Origin: Rhodanobacter ginsengisoli
Lineage (GTDB): Bacteria > Pseudomonadota > Gammaproteobacteria > Xanthomonadales > Rhodanobacteraceae
DNA length: 64,000 nucleotides
Direction: 5' to 3'
Assembly (NCBI RefSeq): GCF_042657065.1
Contig: NZ_JBHSNF010000002.1
Span: forward strand, 496,001 to 560,000
Of this stretch, positions 1 to 8,304 are shown one piece after another. The notes under the pieces were generated by a model. That model worked only from the letters and a program-made list of their open reading frames with translations, did no database searches and had not been told where the DNA came from. The stretch's first letter is position 1. Each line of letters opens with the position of its first letter. Made by a program: the position numbers and the translations under genes.

Positions 1-2007
1 CTCGCGATTGAGCGGATAGCCGGGCGGGCGCGGCGGGATGCTGGCAAGCAATGGTGCCGGCAGCGCCAGCGCCGCGGGCGACAGCGTCTGCAGCAGCGCG
101 TCCAGCGCATCGCGCTGTTCGGCCGCCGGTACCGGCGTGGTCGGCCGCTGGCCGTCGCCACGCAATGCATAGTCGTAGCGCAGGCCGCCGAGTACCTTGG
201 CGGTGGCGTCCAGCTGGTAGCGATGGAACAGGTACACCGGCACCAGCGCGTCCTCGAGGGTAGCCAGCGGCGTGCCACGACGCACCGCATTCACGCCGAA
301 ATGCTGCAGCGCCGCCGCCCGTGCCTTCATCACCGAGCGCAGCTCGGCGGCCATGTCGACGCCGTTGTCCCACAGGTTGACCTCGGGCTCGGCGGCGCCG
401 GCGGGTCGTGCGTCCTGGTCGGTGAGAAAGGTCAGGCCGTGGCCGCGGGCATCGCCGAGAATCCGGTCGAGTGCCGCCGGCACGTCCGTACCGGGCGCAA
501 AGTCCTGATAGCCATAGTCGATCGACACCTTGTCCCAGTCGCCGATGCCCGTCGCGTAGGCATCGGACAGGTCGATCTCGCCGCTCGGCGTGAGATTGAC
601 CAGCGGTGCCGGGTAGTCCATCACCGAGGCACGCTTCTGGCTGCTGGCGATGTAGTTGTGCGCCAGCCCCAGCGTGTGGCCCAGTTCGTGCGCCGCCAGC
701 TGCGACAGCCGCGCCATCACGAAGCGCTGCATCGCATCCGGCACTTGGCCGGGCTTGGCATAGGGCGAAAGCAGGCCCTCGGCCAGCAGGTAGTCGTAGC
801 GCGCGCGCAGCGAGCCCAGCGTGATGTTGGCCTTGATGATCTCGCCGGTACGCGGATCCACGATCGCGGCGCCGTAACTCCAGCCGCGGGTGGCGCGATG
901 CACCCACTGGATCACGTTGTAGCGCACGTCCATCGGATCGACCCCTTCGGGCAGCAGCTCGACCCGGAACGCATCGCGGTAGCCGGCGGCAGTGAATGCC
1001 TGGTTCCACCACCGCGCGCCGGACAGCAGCGCCTCGCGGATCGGCTCCGGTGCACCACGATCCAGGTAATAGACGATCGGCTTGACCGGATCGCTGAGCA
1101 CCACCGCCGGATCTTTCTTCTGCAGGCGCTGGCGAATGATGAAGTGCTTCACCAGCGGCGCACCCAGCGGTGCCGCCTCGTCGGTATAGGCGATCTCGAA
1201 ATAGCCGTCGCCCGGCACGCTGACCCGTGGCGTCGTGTAGCCCGGCGGCGGCAGGGCCACGAAGGAGTAGCGTTCGTTGAGGGTGATCGCGTCGGGCGTC
1301 GGCGTCACATCCTGCACGTACTGACCGGGCTCGCTGCCGGGATCGTTGCCGGTATCGTGGACCAGGGTGACCGTGGTCTCCATTTCGGTGTTGCGTGGAA
1401 AGGCCTTGGTCCCCGGCAGATACACCGCGCTGCGTGCGGCATCGAGCTTGAACTTGCCCTGCTTGGCCTTGGCCAGCGCGGCGATCGCGCCGTGGCCGTC
1501 ACGCACCACGAAATCGGTGGCATCCACCAGTACCCGGGGGCCCGTCACCGCGACAATCCCGAAGCCCCACAACACCGAGCGGGCGAAGGACTGGTTGACC
1601 GCTGCCTGCTCGTCCGGATTATCGCTGCCGGAACGGAAGGCCTGGTTCGGTTGCACCAGCAACAGCTTCGGCCCGACCCGATCGAAATGCACCAGCCTGG
1701 CCTCGGCCACCTGGCCGCGGTCGAGGCCCACGTCGTTGGAGCCCAGGCCACCGGTCAGCGTGGTGAAGTACAGCAACGACTGACCCGGCGTCGGCACTTC
1801 CAGATAGAGCTTGCCCTTGTCGGCATCCCAGTACAGCGGCAACAGCCCGTCGAAGCGCTGCATGCCCCGAGTGAATCCTGCGATGCTCTTGACGACCTTG
1901 TGCCTGGCGGCGTCGCTCCTGCTCGCCTCGACGGCATGCAGCGGCGTCGACAAGGCGGCGGCCAGCACCAGCAGGCACAGGCTCAGCGCCCGGGTAAATG
2001 TTCTCAT
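1..2007 (-). CDS. Exported zinc-dependent metalloprotease (DUF4953/DUF5117 family), 3' end outside window
   Basis: The ATG at 2007 opens a frame that runs without a stop for 669 codons to the window edge, so the C-terminus is missing. The first ~25 residues (MRTFTRAL, then a Leu/Ala-rich stretch ending near LHAVEA) look like a Sec signal peptide, so the product should act in the periplasm or outside. Residues about 440-450 read HELGHTLGLAH, the HExxHxxGxxH zinc site of metzincin-type peptidases: three His ligands and a catalytic Glu. Large exported proteins of this kind with N-terminal DUF5117/DUF5118-like regions are common in Xanthomonadales and Bacteroidetes; their substrates are unknown. 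The gene lies 117 bp downstream of the amidohydrolase on the same strand, with a long hairpin between them. The peptidase class is visible directly; the family name is from memory. Confidence 0.85.
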   Translation of the reverse strand, partial: MRTFTRALSLCLLVLAAALSTPLHAVEASRSDAARHKVVKSIAGFTRGMQRFDGLLPLYWDADKGKLYLEVPTPGQSLLYFTTLTGGLGSNDVGLDRGQVAEARLVHFDRVGPKLLLVQPNQAFRSGSDNPDEQAAVNQSFARSVLWGFGIVAVTGPRVLVDATDFVVRDGHGAIAALAKAKQGKFKLDAARSAVYLPGTKAFPRNTEMETTVTLVHDTGNDPGSEPGQYVQDVTPTPDAITLNERYSFVALPPPGYTTPRVSVPGDGYFEIAYTDEAAPLGAPLVKHFIIRQRLQKKDPAVVLSDPVKPIVYYLDRGAPEPIREALLSGARWWNQAFTAAGYRDAFRVELLPEGVDPMDVRYNVIQWVHRATRGWSYGAAIVDPRTGEIIKANITLGSLRARYDYLLAEGLLSPYAKPGQVPDAMQRFVMARLSQLAAHELGHTLGLAHNYIASSQKRASVMDYPAPLVNLTPSGEIDLSDAYATGIGDWDKVSIDYGYQDFAPGTDVPAALDRILGDARGHGLTFLTDQDARPAGAAEPEVNLWDNGVDMAAELRSVMKARAAALQHFGVNAVRRGTPLATLEDALVPVYLFHRYQLDATAKVLGGLRYDYALRGDGQRPTTPVPAAEQRDALDALLQTLSPAALALPAPLLASIPPRPPGYPLNRE

Positions 2008-2040
2008 TGCCGCTACTCCCTGATCCCCGATGGCGCGATC

Positions 2041-2079
2041 GATCCAGCCCGGCCGCCGTCGCGGCGACCGGGCTGGATC
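2041..2079. terminator. Strong intergenic hairpin (candidate terminator)
   Basis: GATCCAGCCCGG at 2041-2052 pairs perfectly with CCGGGCTGGATC at 2068-2079 (12 bp), and part of the 15-nt loop can pair too. It lies between the amidohydrolase stop and the metalloprotease start. There is no T-run on either side, so it may be a structural or attenuating hairpin rather than a classical Rho-independent terminator. Confidence 0.5.
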
Positions 2080-2124
2080 AGTCCGCTCCATGCTACATAA
2101 AATCCGGCGTCATCGACGGTGGCG

Positions 2125-3621
2125 TCAACGCAATCCCACCGTGCCGTTCGCCGCCTGCACCAGCTTGGCCGGGTCGTAGCCCACGCCGTCCTTGAATACC
2201 AGCTCGACGTTCTCGATGTCCCTGATGTGCTCGACCGGGTTGCCCTTGAGCAGCACCAGGTCGGCCGCCTTGCCTGCTTCGATCGAACCGATCGACTTCT
2301 CCTCGCCCATGAAGCGGGCGCCGTTCAGGGTGGCGATCCGGATCGCCTGCACCGGTGTGAAGCCCGCCTCCACCAGCAGCTCCACCTCGCGCTGGTCGCC
2401 GTAGCCGGCGATCACCCCGCCGTAACCGGTCGGGTCGAGCCCCGCCAGCAGGGTACCGCCCTGTTGCACGAAGGCGTATTCGAACTGCTCTTCCAGCTTG
2501 AACAGTCTGGCCCAGGGCGAGTCCGCCTTCGCCGCCACGCGGGCGCGCGTCGTCAGATATTCCACCCGGGTTTCCGGCAGCATCGCATCCAGCACGCGCT
2601 GATCCACCGGTGCGCGCCCGGGCACGAAGGTCTCGAATACCGGCAGGGTCGAGGTGATCGCCACGTGCTTCGCCACCAGGTAACGGATCAGCTGTTGCAG
2701 CGGCGGGCTGTCGATGCTCATGGTGGCCAGGTGCGCCGCCGCCAGCTTGGTATCCGGACAGACGTCCGCCTGCTTGCCCGGGGTGAACTCGGTATCCACC
2801 ACCAGGCCGTGCTCGAGATCGTCGATGCCCAGGTCAACCGCTTCGCGAAAGCCGACCGAGCAGAGGTGGCCGGTGATCTTGATGTGCCGCGCGTGCGCCG
2901 CCTCGGTGGCGGCCGCCAGCTCGGCGCGGGTGATGTGCATGTAGGCCTTGAACGAGGTGGCGCCTTCGCCGATCCAGTAGTCGACCGTGCGGCGTGCATC
3001 GGCGGCATCGGCCAGTTCGTGCAGTTGCGGCGCGAAGCTGCCCACGCCCTCCAGATACGGCCCGGTGGTGTGCATCTTCGGCCCCGGGATCTTGCCGGCA
3101 TCGATCGCCTGTTTCAGTGCCAGGTCGGTATACGGCTCGACGCTGCCGGTGGTGCGGATGCTGGTGACGCCGCCAGCCAGGTAGAGCTTGGGAAAGCTGG
3201 AGCCCTGCTCCGGATACAGCGCTTCCTTCGCCCCCGGATTCACCTTCGGCGCGGGATAGAACATGTGGTCGTGCATGCCGACCAGGCCGGGGATCAGCGT
3301 ATGCCCGCTGCCGTCGATCACGGTGGCGCCGGCGGGTGCCGGCGCATGCGCCTGGACCGAGGCGATCCGTCCGTCGCGCAGCACGACGGTCTGGTCCTCC
3401 TTCGCCGGCGTGCCATGGCCGTCGATCACCCGCACGTGGGTGATCGCCAGCAGCGGCTCAGCGTATTTCACGAACTGCCGGGTCTGTGCCGACAGCGCGG
3501 GCGACTGGGCACACAGCGGCGCGGCCAGCCACAGGCTGGCCAGCAACGCACCGGCAGCAGCAGGCAACACGCGTCGACGAGACGACGGACAGGGCCGAAG
3601 AACATGGGCGGGCTGGTGCAC
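2125..3621 (-). CDS. Exported amidohydrolase family protein (imidazolonepropionase-like)
   Basis: A 498-residue metal-dependent hydrolase. I chose the GTG at 3621 because a GAGGGGA ribosome site lies just upstream and the signal peptide follows at once (SSRRR, hydrophobic core LLASLWLAAPL, cleavage near CAQS); the frame stays open upstream to 3825, but those residues look non-coding. Residues ~58-82 give the N-terminal beta-strand seen in amidohydrolases (ITHVRVIDGHGTP, later LRDGRIASV). Then comes LIPGLVGMHDHM, with metal-binding His near 117 and 119, further His in ITGHLC, and an Asp in GLDPTGYG. The C-terminal GSIEAGKAADLVLLKGNP is the family hallmark. A periplasmic location suggests hydrolysis of a cyclic amide, dipeptide or similar imported substrate; the substrate cannot be read from sequence. 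Confidence 0.85.
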   Translation of the reverse strand: MHQPAHVLRPCPSSRRRVLPAAAGALLASLWLAAPLCAQSPALSAQTRQFVKYAEPLLAITHVRVIDGHGTPAKEDQTVVLRDGRIASVQAHAPAPAGATVIDGSGHTLIPGLVGMHDHMFYPAPKVNPGAKEALYPEQGSSFPKLYLAGGVTSIRTTGSVEPYTDLALKQAIDAGKIPGPKMHTTGPYLEGVGSFAPQLHELADAADARRTVDYWIGEGATSFKAYMHITRAELAAATEAAHARHIKITGHLCSVGFREAVDLGIDDLEHGLVVDTEFTPGKQADVCPDTKLAAAHLATMSIDSPPLQQLIRYLVAKHVAITSTLPVFETFVPGRAPVDQRVLDAMLPETRVEYLTTRARVAAKADSPWARLFKLEEQFEYAFVQQGGTLLAGLDPTGYGGVIAGYGDQREVELLVEAGFTPVQAIRIATLNGARFMGEEKSIGSIEAGKAADLVLLKGNPVEHIRDIENVELVFKDGVGYDPAKLVQAANGTVGLR

Positions 3622-3850
3622 GGCAATCCCCTCGAGGCTGTAAGCAGGCAGGCACGCCGAGGGGTCGTCCGATACCGACCCTTCCGACGTGTCGTCCACT
3701 ATCAAAGCACACCACGCCGTCCGGCGCCGCCCTTGCGGCGCCGAAGCGACTTGATGCCTGCCAACTTCCCCGGCACCTTCACCTTCGCGGGCCCGCGGCG
3801 GGGGACAGGTCTCCCGCCAGTCCACCGCCCGACAGACCGTCCCGCGCCGT

Positions 3851-3871
3851 CCACAACAGGAGCCGTTGTGG
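3851..3871. terminator. Hairpin after hsp20
   Basis: CCACAAC (3851-3857) and GTTGTGG (3865-3871) form a 7-bp stem with a 7-nt loop, 23 bp beyond the stop of the minus-strand hsp20 gene. There is no clear T-run, so its role as a terminator is a guess from position. Confidence 0.35.
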
Positions 3872-3894
3872 CGCGGACGGCTCCTGGTCCAACT

Positions 3895-4341
3895 TCAGTT
3901 GACGGCGATCTTGCGCATGCTGCCGTTGCTCTTCTTCGGCAAGGTCAGATGCAGGACACCGTTGTCGTAGCGGGCATCGGCCTTGCTGCTGTCGATGTCG
4001 CTGGGCAGGCTGAAAGCCCGGTAGACCTTGCCGTAATAGCGTTCGGTATAGAGCTCCCGCTCGTCGTCTTTCTTCTTCGTCTCGCGCCGGACCTCGGCGC
4101 TGATCGCCACCTGGCTTCCCTCGACCGAGACCTCGATGTCGTCCTTGGTGATCCCGGGCATTTCGGCCTTGATATGGAAGGCCTTGGCGTCCTCGGTGAC
4201 GTCGATGGGCAGGTCCGGCGAAGCCTCGAGATCCCGCCACATGGGACGGGTGGTCAGACCGCGAAACAGGTCGTCGAAGGTGGCGACCGGATCGAACCGG
4301 CTGACTGCCTTGATGGGATTCCAGCGTGTCATGGATGTCAT
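3895..4341 (-). CDS. Hsp20/alpha-crystallin family small heat-shock protein
   Basis: 148 residues, the usual length for a bacterial small heat-shock protein: an ATP-independent holdase that binds unfolding proteins in the cytoplasm. The N-terminal arm (MTSMTRWNPIKAV) is followed by an alpha-crystallin domain from about residue 42, including AEMPGITKDDIEVSVEG and the conserved A-x-x-x-N-G-V-L stretch (ARYDNGVLHLTLPK). A short tail ends in an I-x-V motif (KIAVN) that could dock oligomers. The start is fixed by a GGAGG ribosome site 8 nt upstream of the ATG at 4341. No heat-shock sigma-32 promoter or CIRCE element was recognised in the 250 bp upstream. Confidence 0.95.
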   Translation of the reverse strand: MTSMTRWNPIKAVSRFDPVATFDDLFRGLTTRPMWRDLEASPDLPIDVTEDAKAFHIKAEMPGITKDDIEVSVEGSQVAISAEVRRETKKKDDERELYTERYYGKVYRAFSLPSDIDSSKADARYDNGVLHLTLPKKSNGSMRKIAVN

Positions 4342-4592
4342 GGAAATTACCTCCGCAGGTCGAGACGCAACCCGTGCCGCGACCGTCGATCACAGGTTGC
4401 AGGCAACTCGCAGTCCGCAGCTCCTTGCGGGAGCGAGACCCGCTGAAAATAGTCCATGCGTCGTAACAAACTGGTGAACTCCGACGAACCGGACCGTCGG
4501 CGCCAGCCCCGCTCCGCTCGATGCCCGGCAAGTGGCGACAACCTCGGCGGTCGAGGCAACGACCCGATAGCCAGAGCCGGCAACGCGTGAGG

Positions 4593-5297
4593 TCAGCCCC
4601 TGCCGGGAATCTTCAGGCCACGCCTGACGGCGGGACGTTCCAGGGCGCGATCGAGCCAGCCGACCACGTTGGCAAAGCGGTCGTATTCCACCAGCTCGCG
4701 CGCCTCGTAGAACGTGATCAGGTTGTTGACCCAGCCGATCGTGGCGATATCGGCAATCGAATAGTCATCGCCCATGATCCAGTCGCGTCCCTGCAGGCGC
4801 TGATCGAGCACGCCGAGCAGGCGTGCGGACTCGGCCACGTAGCGCTGCAACGGACGCTTGTCGGCGTACTCCCTGCCGGCAAACCGGTGGAAGAAACCCA
4901 CCTGGCCAAACATCGGGCCGATCGATGCCATCTGGAAAAACAACCACTGGATCGTATCCCAGCGCCGGGCCGGATCGGCCGGAATGAACTGGCCGGTCTT
5001 GTCCGCCAGATACAGCAGAATCGCGCCGGATTCGAACAGCGCCAACGGCTCGCCGCCCGGACCGTGGGGATCGATGATCGCGGGAATCTTGCCGTTCGGA
5101 TTGAGCGACAGGAACGCCGGCGTGTGGCTCTCGCCTTTACCGATGTCGACCAGATGCGGCTCGTACGGCAGCCCGGTCTCCTCCAGCATGATCGACGCTT
5201 TCACGCCATTGGGCGTGTTGAGCGAATACAGCTGGATGCGCTCGGGATGTTCAGCCGGCCAGCGCGCGGCGATCGGGAAGACGGACAATGCGGACAT
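4593..5297 (-). CDS. Glutathione S-transferase family protein (YghU/YfcG-like)
   Basis: 234 residues. The N-terminal thioredoxin-like domain begins IQLYSLNTPNGVKASIMLEE, where T-P-N-G sits at the glutathione site as in the bacterial Nu-class/YfcG proteins, followed by LNPNGKIPAIID with the cis-Pro (KIPA) and an ESGAI segment that binds the gamma-glutamyl part. The helical C-terminal domain has the capping motif YSIADIATIGWVNN. Nu-class enzymes usually show disulfide reductase or peroxidase activity on glutathione conjugates. The gene stands alone between hsp20 and the rim cluster on the same strand. Family assignment is firm; substrate is unknown. Confidence 0.9.
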   Translation of the reverse strand: MSALSVFPIAARWPAEHPERIQLYSLNTPNGVKASIMLEETGLPYEPHLVDIGKGESHTPAFLSLNPNGKIPAIIDPHGPGGEPLALFESGAILLYLADKTGQFIPADPARRWDTIQWLFFQMASIGPMFGQVGFFHRFAGREYADKRPLQRYVAESARLLGVLDQRLQGRDWIMGDDYSIADIATIGWVNNLITFYEARELVEYDRFANVVGWLDRALERPAVRRGLKIPGRG

Positions 5298-5401
5298 CGT
5301 TTGCTCGTGGCTGATGGGAAGCCCCTTAGGTGGCTCCCCCGCCCGACAGATTCAACCCGATGTCGATTGCGGCCGGATCATTCCCGGGCCGCCCGTCCGG
5401 T

Positions 5402-6502
5402 TCAGGGGTTTTCATCCTCGTCCAGCAGCGGATCGGATCCCAGCGAATCATGCACTTCCCCGACGTGTTCTTCCGCGCCGCCGGGGTCACGCAGGTGCGC
5501 GACGTGCAGCAAGGCATCGCCCTTGTTCACGATCGGCAGGTTGCTGCGCCCGATCACCAGGCCTTTCGTGCTGGCCAGCACTTCGACGTCGACATCGCCG
5601 AACGGATCGGAAACGATGCCCAGCAGATCCCCCTTCTCGACGGCCACGCCGATCGTCTTGAAGGCGCGGAACAGTCCTCCCCTGGGCGCGCGAACCCAGT
5701 GGCTTTCCAACGCCTCGAGCGGCAACCGGCGCTTCCCGGAAACGGGCCGGGACGGCAGCATGTGCAGATACTGCAGTACGCCGAGAATCCCGCGAACACC
5801 GGCGCGCACCGGCAACTCGTCGAAACGCAAGGCCTCACCCGCTTCGTAGATCAGGGTTTCCACCCCGATCGCCTCCGCGGCGGCCCGCAGGGAGCCTTCA
5901 CGCGGCGGCGCGCTCAAGGTGATGGGCGCACCGAATGCCCGGGCCAGCGCGCTCAGGTGCTCGGACCGGCTCCGGCTGGCACGAATCTGTGGCAGGTTCA
6001 TCCGGTGCAGCGCTGCACTGTGCAGGTCGATCCCGAACTCGCAGCGGCGCACCACCTCGTTGAGAAACAGGTTGGCAAGTTGCGCGGCCAGTGAGCCCCG
6101 CTCGGATCCGGGGAAGCACCGGTTGAGATCGCGCCGGTCAGGCAGGTAGCGCGACTGGTTGAGAAAGCCGTAGACATTCACGATCGGAATCGCCAGCAAG
6201 GTTCCCGCCAGACGGTTCAGCGACGGGCTGCGCAACACCCGACGGATGATCTCGACCCCGATGATCTCGTCACCGTGCACCGCCGCCGACAGGAAGATCA
6301 CCGGCCCCGGCCGTGCACCATGGATGACATGGACGGGCAGGTTCACCGGAACGTGATTCGCCAGCAGGCTGACCGGCAACTCGACCGTCCGCCGCGTGCC
6401 GGCCGGGATCGACCGGTCACCGATCTCGAACGCAACCCGTGCGCGCTTGCGGCCCGCCCCGGCGGCGGCCCCGGTTGCACCCTGCTTCGCGCCGCGACTC
6501 AT
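5402..6502 (-). CDS. Succinylglutamate desuccinylase/aspartoacylase (AstE/AspA) family hydrolase
   Basis: 366 residues from the ATG at 6502, which overlaps the rimK stop by 4 bp (ATGA). The same frame stays open far upstream, but that part lies across rimK in another frame and is not real. Zinc-carboxypeptidase features: AAVHGDEIIG (His and Glu zinc ligands), PDRRDLNRCFPG, and DLHSAALHR (third His). The last ~80 residues (AVEKGDLLGIVSDPFG... through VIGRSNLPIVNKGD) look like the beta-sandwich domain of AstE/AspA proteins. The family removes acyl groups or terminal amino acids. Sitting last in a translationally coupled cluster with RimK and a zinc protease, it may trim the product of the ligase, for example a glutamyl tail; this is inference. 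Confidence 0.85.
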   Translation of the reverse strand: MSRGAKQGATGAAAGAGRKRARVAFEIGDRSIPAGTRRTVELPVSLLANHVPVNLPVHVIHGARPGPVIFLSAAVHGDEIIGVEIIRRVLRSPSLNRLAGTLLAIPIVNVYGFLNQSRYLPDRRDLNRCFPGSERGSLAAQLANLFLNEVVRRCEFGIDLHSAALHRMNLPQIRASRSRSEHLSALARAFGAPITLSAPPREGSLRAAAEAIGVETLIYEAGEALRFDELPVRAGVRGILGVLQYLHMLPSRPVSGKRRLPLEALESHWVRAPRGGLFRAFKTIGVAVEKGDLLGIVSDPFGDVDVEVLASTKGLVIGRSNLPIVNKGDALLHVAHLRDPGGAEEHVGEVHDSLGSDPLLDEDENP

Positions 6503-7404
6503 CCGCGGCCCTTGGTCCGGGTGTTGCCGGGCTTGGCGTTGCGCTCGATGAATTCGATGATCTGGCCGGCCACGTCGATGCCGGTGGCTTTTTCCACGCC
6601 TTCCAGACCCGGGGACGAGTTGACTTCCATCACCACCGGCCCGTGGTTCGAACGCAGCATGTCCACGCCGCAGACATTCAGCCCCATCGCCTTGGCGGCA
6701 CGAATCGCGGTGGAGCGTTCCTCGGGAGTGATCTTGATCGATCGCGCACTCCCGCCGCGATGCAGGTTGGAACGGAACTCCCCCGCTGCGCCCTGGCGCT
6801 GCATGGCGGCGACGACCTTTCCGCCGATCACCAGCGCGCGGATGTCGGCCCCGCCGGCCTCCTTGATGAACTCCTGCACCAGGATGTTCACGTTGGCCCC
6901 GCGGAATGCCTCCACCACGGACTTCGCCGAACGCGGCGTGTCGGCCAGCACCACGCCGATGCCCTGGGTCCCCTCGAGCAGCTTGATCACGACCGGCGCG
7001 TTGCCGACCACGTCCAGGACTTCCTCGGTCTGTTTCGGATCGTGGGCGAAGGCAGTCACCGGCAAGCCGATGCCGTCGCGGGCAAGCAACTGCATGGAGC
7101 GCAACTTGTCGCGCGAACGCCCGATGCCGACCGACTCGTTGAGCGGATACACCCCCATCATCTCGAACTGCCGCAGCACGGCAAGGCCATAGAACGTGAT
7201 CGATGCGCCGATGCGCGGAATGATCGCGTCGTAGCCGGTGAGTTTCTGCCCGTTGTAGTACACCTCGGGGCGATGCGAGGTGATGTTCATGTAGCAGCGC
7301 AGCGTGTTGATGATGTCCAGACTGTGCCCGGCAGCCTCGGCGGCCTCGACCAGTCGTCGGTGCGAGTAGAGATTCGCATTGCGTGCCAGCATCGCGATTT
7401 TCAT
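6499..7404 (-). CDS. rimK: RimK family alpha-L-glutamate ligase (ATP-grasp)
   Basis: 301 residues from the ATG at 7404, chosen because GGGAGA lies just upstream and the protein then starts MKIAMLARN, as RimK proteins do; an in-frame start at 7437 would add 11 residues. The ATP-grasp core shows PLNESVGIGRSRDKLRSMQLL, the loop KLLEGTQGIGVVLA that closes over ATP, QEFIKEAGGADIRALVIGGKVVAAM, and the Mg-binding GPVVMEVNSSPGLEG. In E. coli and Pseudomonas, RimK adds glutamates to the C-terminus of ribosomal protein S6. Here it is sandwiched between a RimB-like zinc protease and an AstE-type hydrolase, and overlaps the latter by 4 bp, so the three are likely made together. Confidence 0.93.
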   Translation of the reverse strand: MKIAMLARNANLYSHRRLVEAAEAAGHSLDIINTLRCYMNITSHRPEVYYNGQKLTGYDAIIPRIGASITFYGLAVLRQFEMMGVYPLNESVGIGRSRDKLRSMQLLARDGIGLPVTAFAHDPKQTEEVLDVVGNAPVVIKLLEGTQGIGVVLADTPRSAKSVVEAFRGANVNILVQEFIKEAGGADIRALVIGGKVVAAMQRQGAAGEFRSNLHRGGSARSIKITPEERSTAIRAAKAMGLNVCGVDMLRSNHGPVVMEVNSSPGLEGVEKATGIDVAGQIIEFIERNAKPGNTRTKGRG

Positions 7405-7433
7405 CCGTTCTCTCCCATTGACTGTATTCAAGG

Positions 7434-8015
7434 TCACCGATCAGCGAAACGGCCCCGGGATTCAGAACCATGTGCACGGGTAGAAACCTTGCGCGGGCTG
7501 GCCAGGCGGGTGCGGGCCGGGTCGACCAGGAATCGTCCCTTCAGGGCCGAGCGCCCGACCAGCATCGGCAACTCCATGTCCGAACGGTCGGTCAGGGTCA
7601 CCTCGGTCTTCCAGGTCTGCTCGGCCAGGTTCAGCGCGAGCAACACCACGGGACGGATCTGGCTGTGGCCGATCGAACTGCGGATCTTGCGATGCTCCAG
7701 CACGGGCAGGCGGAAGTGGTGTGCGGCCGGCTCGTCGATATCCGGCAGATCGAACTCGACCCACGGCCGGCCGTGACTCCTGCCGAAACGGATGTCGATC
7801 GCATGCAGGGCCGACGTGCGCGCGCCGGTATCGAGCTTGGCCAATAACCGGACGTCCCCCAGGCCGGGCAACGCAACCGATTCCTTCCAGCCCAGCACCT
7901 GCTTCGCACCGACGCTCCGCAACGTCGTGGCGGTTCCGCGAACCTCACCCTCGCGCGAGTGCCGGCGATGAACGTCGGGGACCCGGGAGTCCGGCTGGCC
8001 ATCTGGCTTGCCCAT
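7434..8015 (-). CDS. RimK-associated retropepsin-like zinc protease (PF05618)
   Basis: 193 residues. The core has KLDTGARTSAL with Asp near residue 62, the D-T-G-A signature of the retropepsin fold, and later MLVGRSALKGRFLVDP, the C-terminal hallmark of the family annotated as ATP-dependent zinc protease. In Pseudomonas a member (RimB) is encoded with RimK and modulates S6 glutamylation. The first ~30 residues are not conserved-looking, so the true start could be further in. It is first in the minus-strand cluster, 29 bp before the chosen rimK start. Role in processing the RimK product is known for relatives and inferred here. Confidence 0.87.
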   Translation of the reverse strand: MGKPDGQPDSRVPDVHRRHSREGEVRGTATTLRSVGAKQVLGWKESVALPGLGDVRLLAKLDTGARTSALHAIDIRFGRSHGRPWVEFDLPDIDEPAAHHFRLPVLEHRKIRSSIGHSQIRPVVLLALNLAEQTWKTEVTLTDRSDMELPMLVGRSALKGRFLVDPARTRLASPRKVSTRAHGSESRGRFADR

Positions 8016-8304
8016 GGGCGTCGACTATACGCGCCCGCACGCGACAGACGCATGAAGGCCGGAAATCGCGGCGATGCGCTACTGCCGTGGCCAGTCGCGG
8101 ATACGCCACGACCACGCCTCCATCCGCCTCGGCGGTTTTCAGCAGGCGCGGAGGCAACGGGGGGCGTGAACGGCACCCAACGGCCGTCTGCGATCAGCAC
8201 ACAACCTTGCCATGACTACTGCTAAGACTGCGCGCTGAGCCTCGCGATCCGTGGGGATGCCAGCAGCAATGGGTTTGCCTGAAATCGGTGTACGGAGTCG
8301 CGGC

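Noticed and set aside
223..2100. 625-codon plus-strand frame across the metalloprotease
   Set aside because: The minus strand carries a signal peptide and an HExxHxxGxxH site; the plus frame is His/Arg/Gln-rich without motifs.
2119..4446. 775-codon plus-strand frame across the amidohydrolase and hsp20
   Set aside because: It spans two genes well supported on the other strand and a non-coding gap, and has no recognisable domain.
6503..7477. N-terminal extension of the AstE-like frame across rimK
   Set aside because: The region is rimK in another frame. The overlapping ATG at 6502 gives a complete AstE-like protein.
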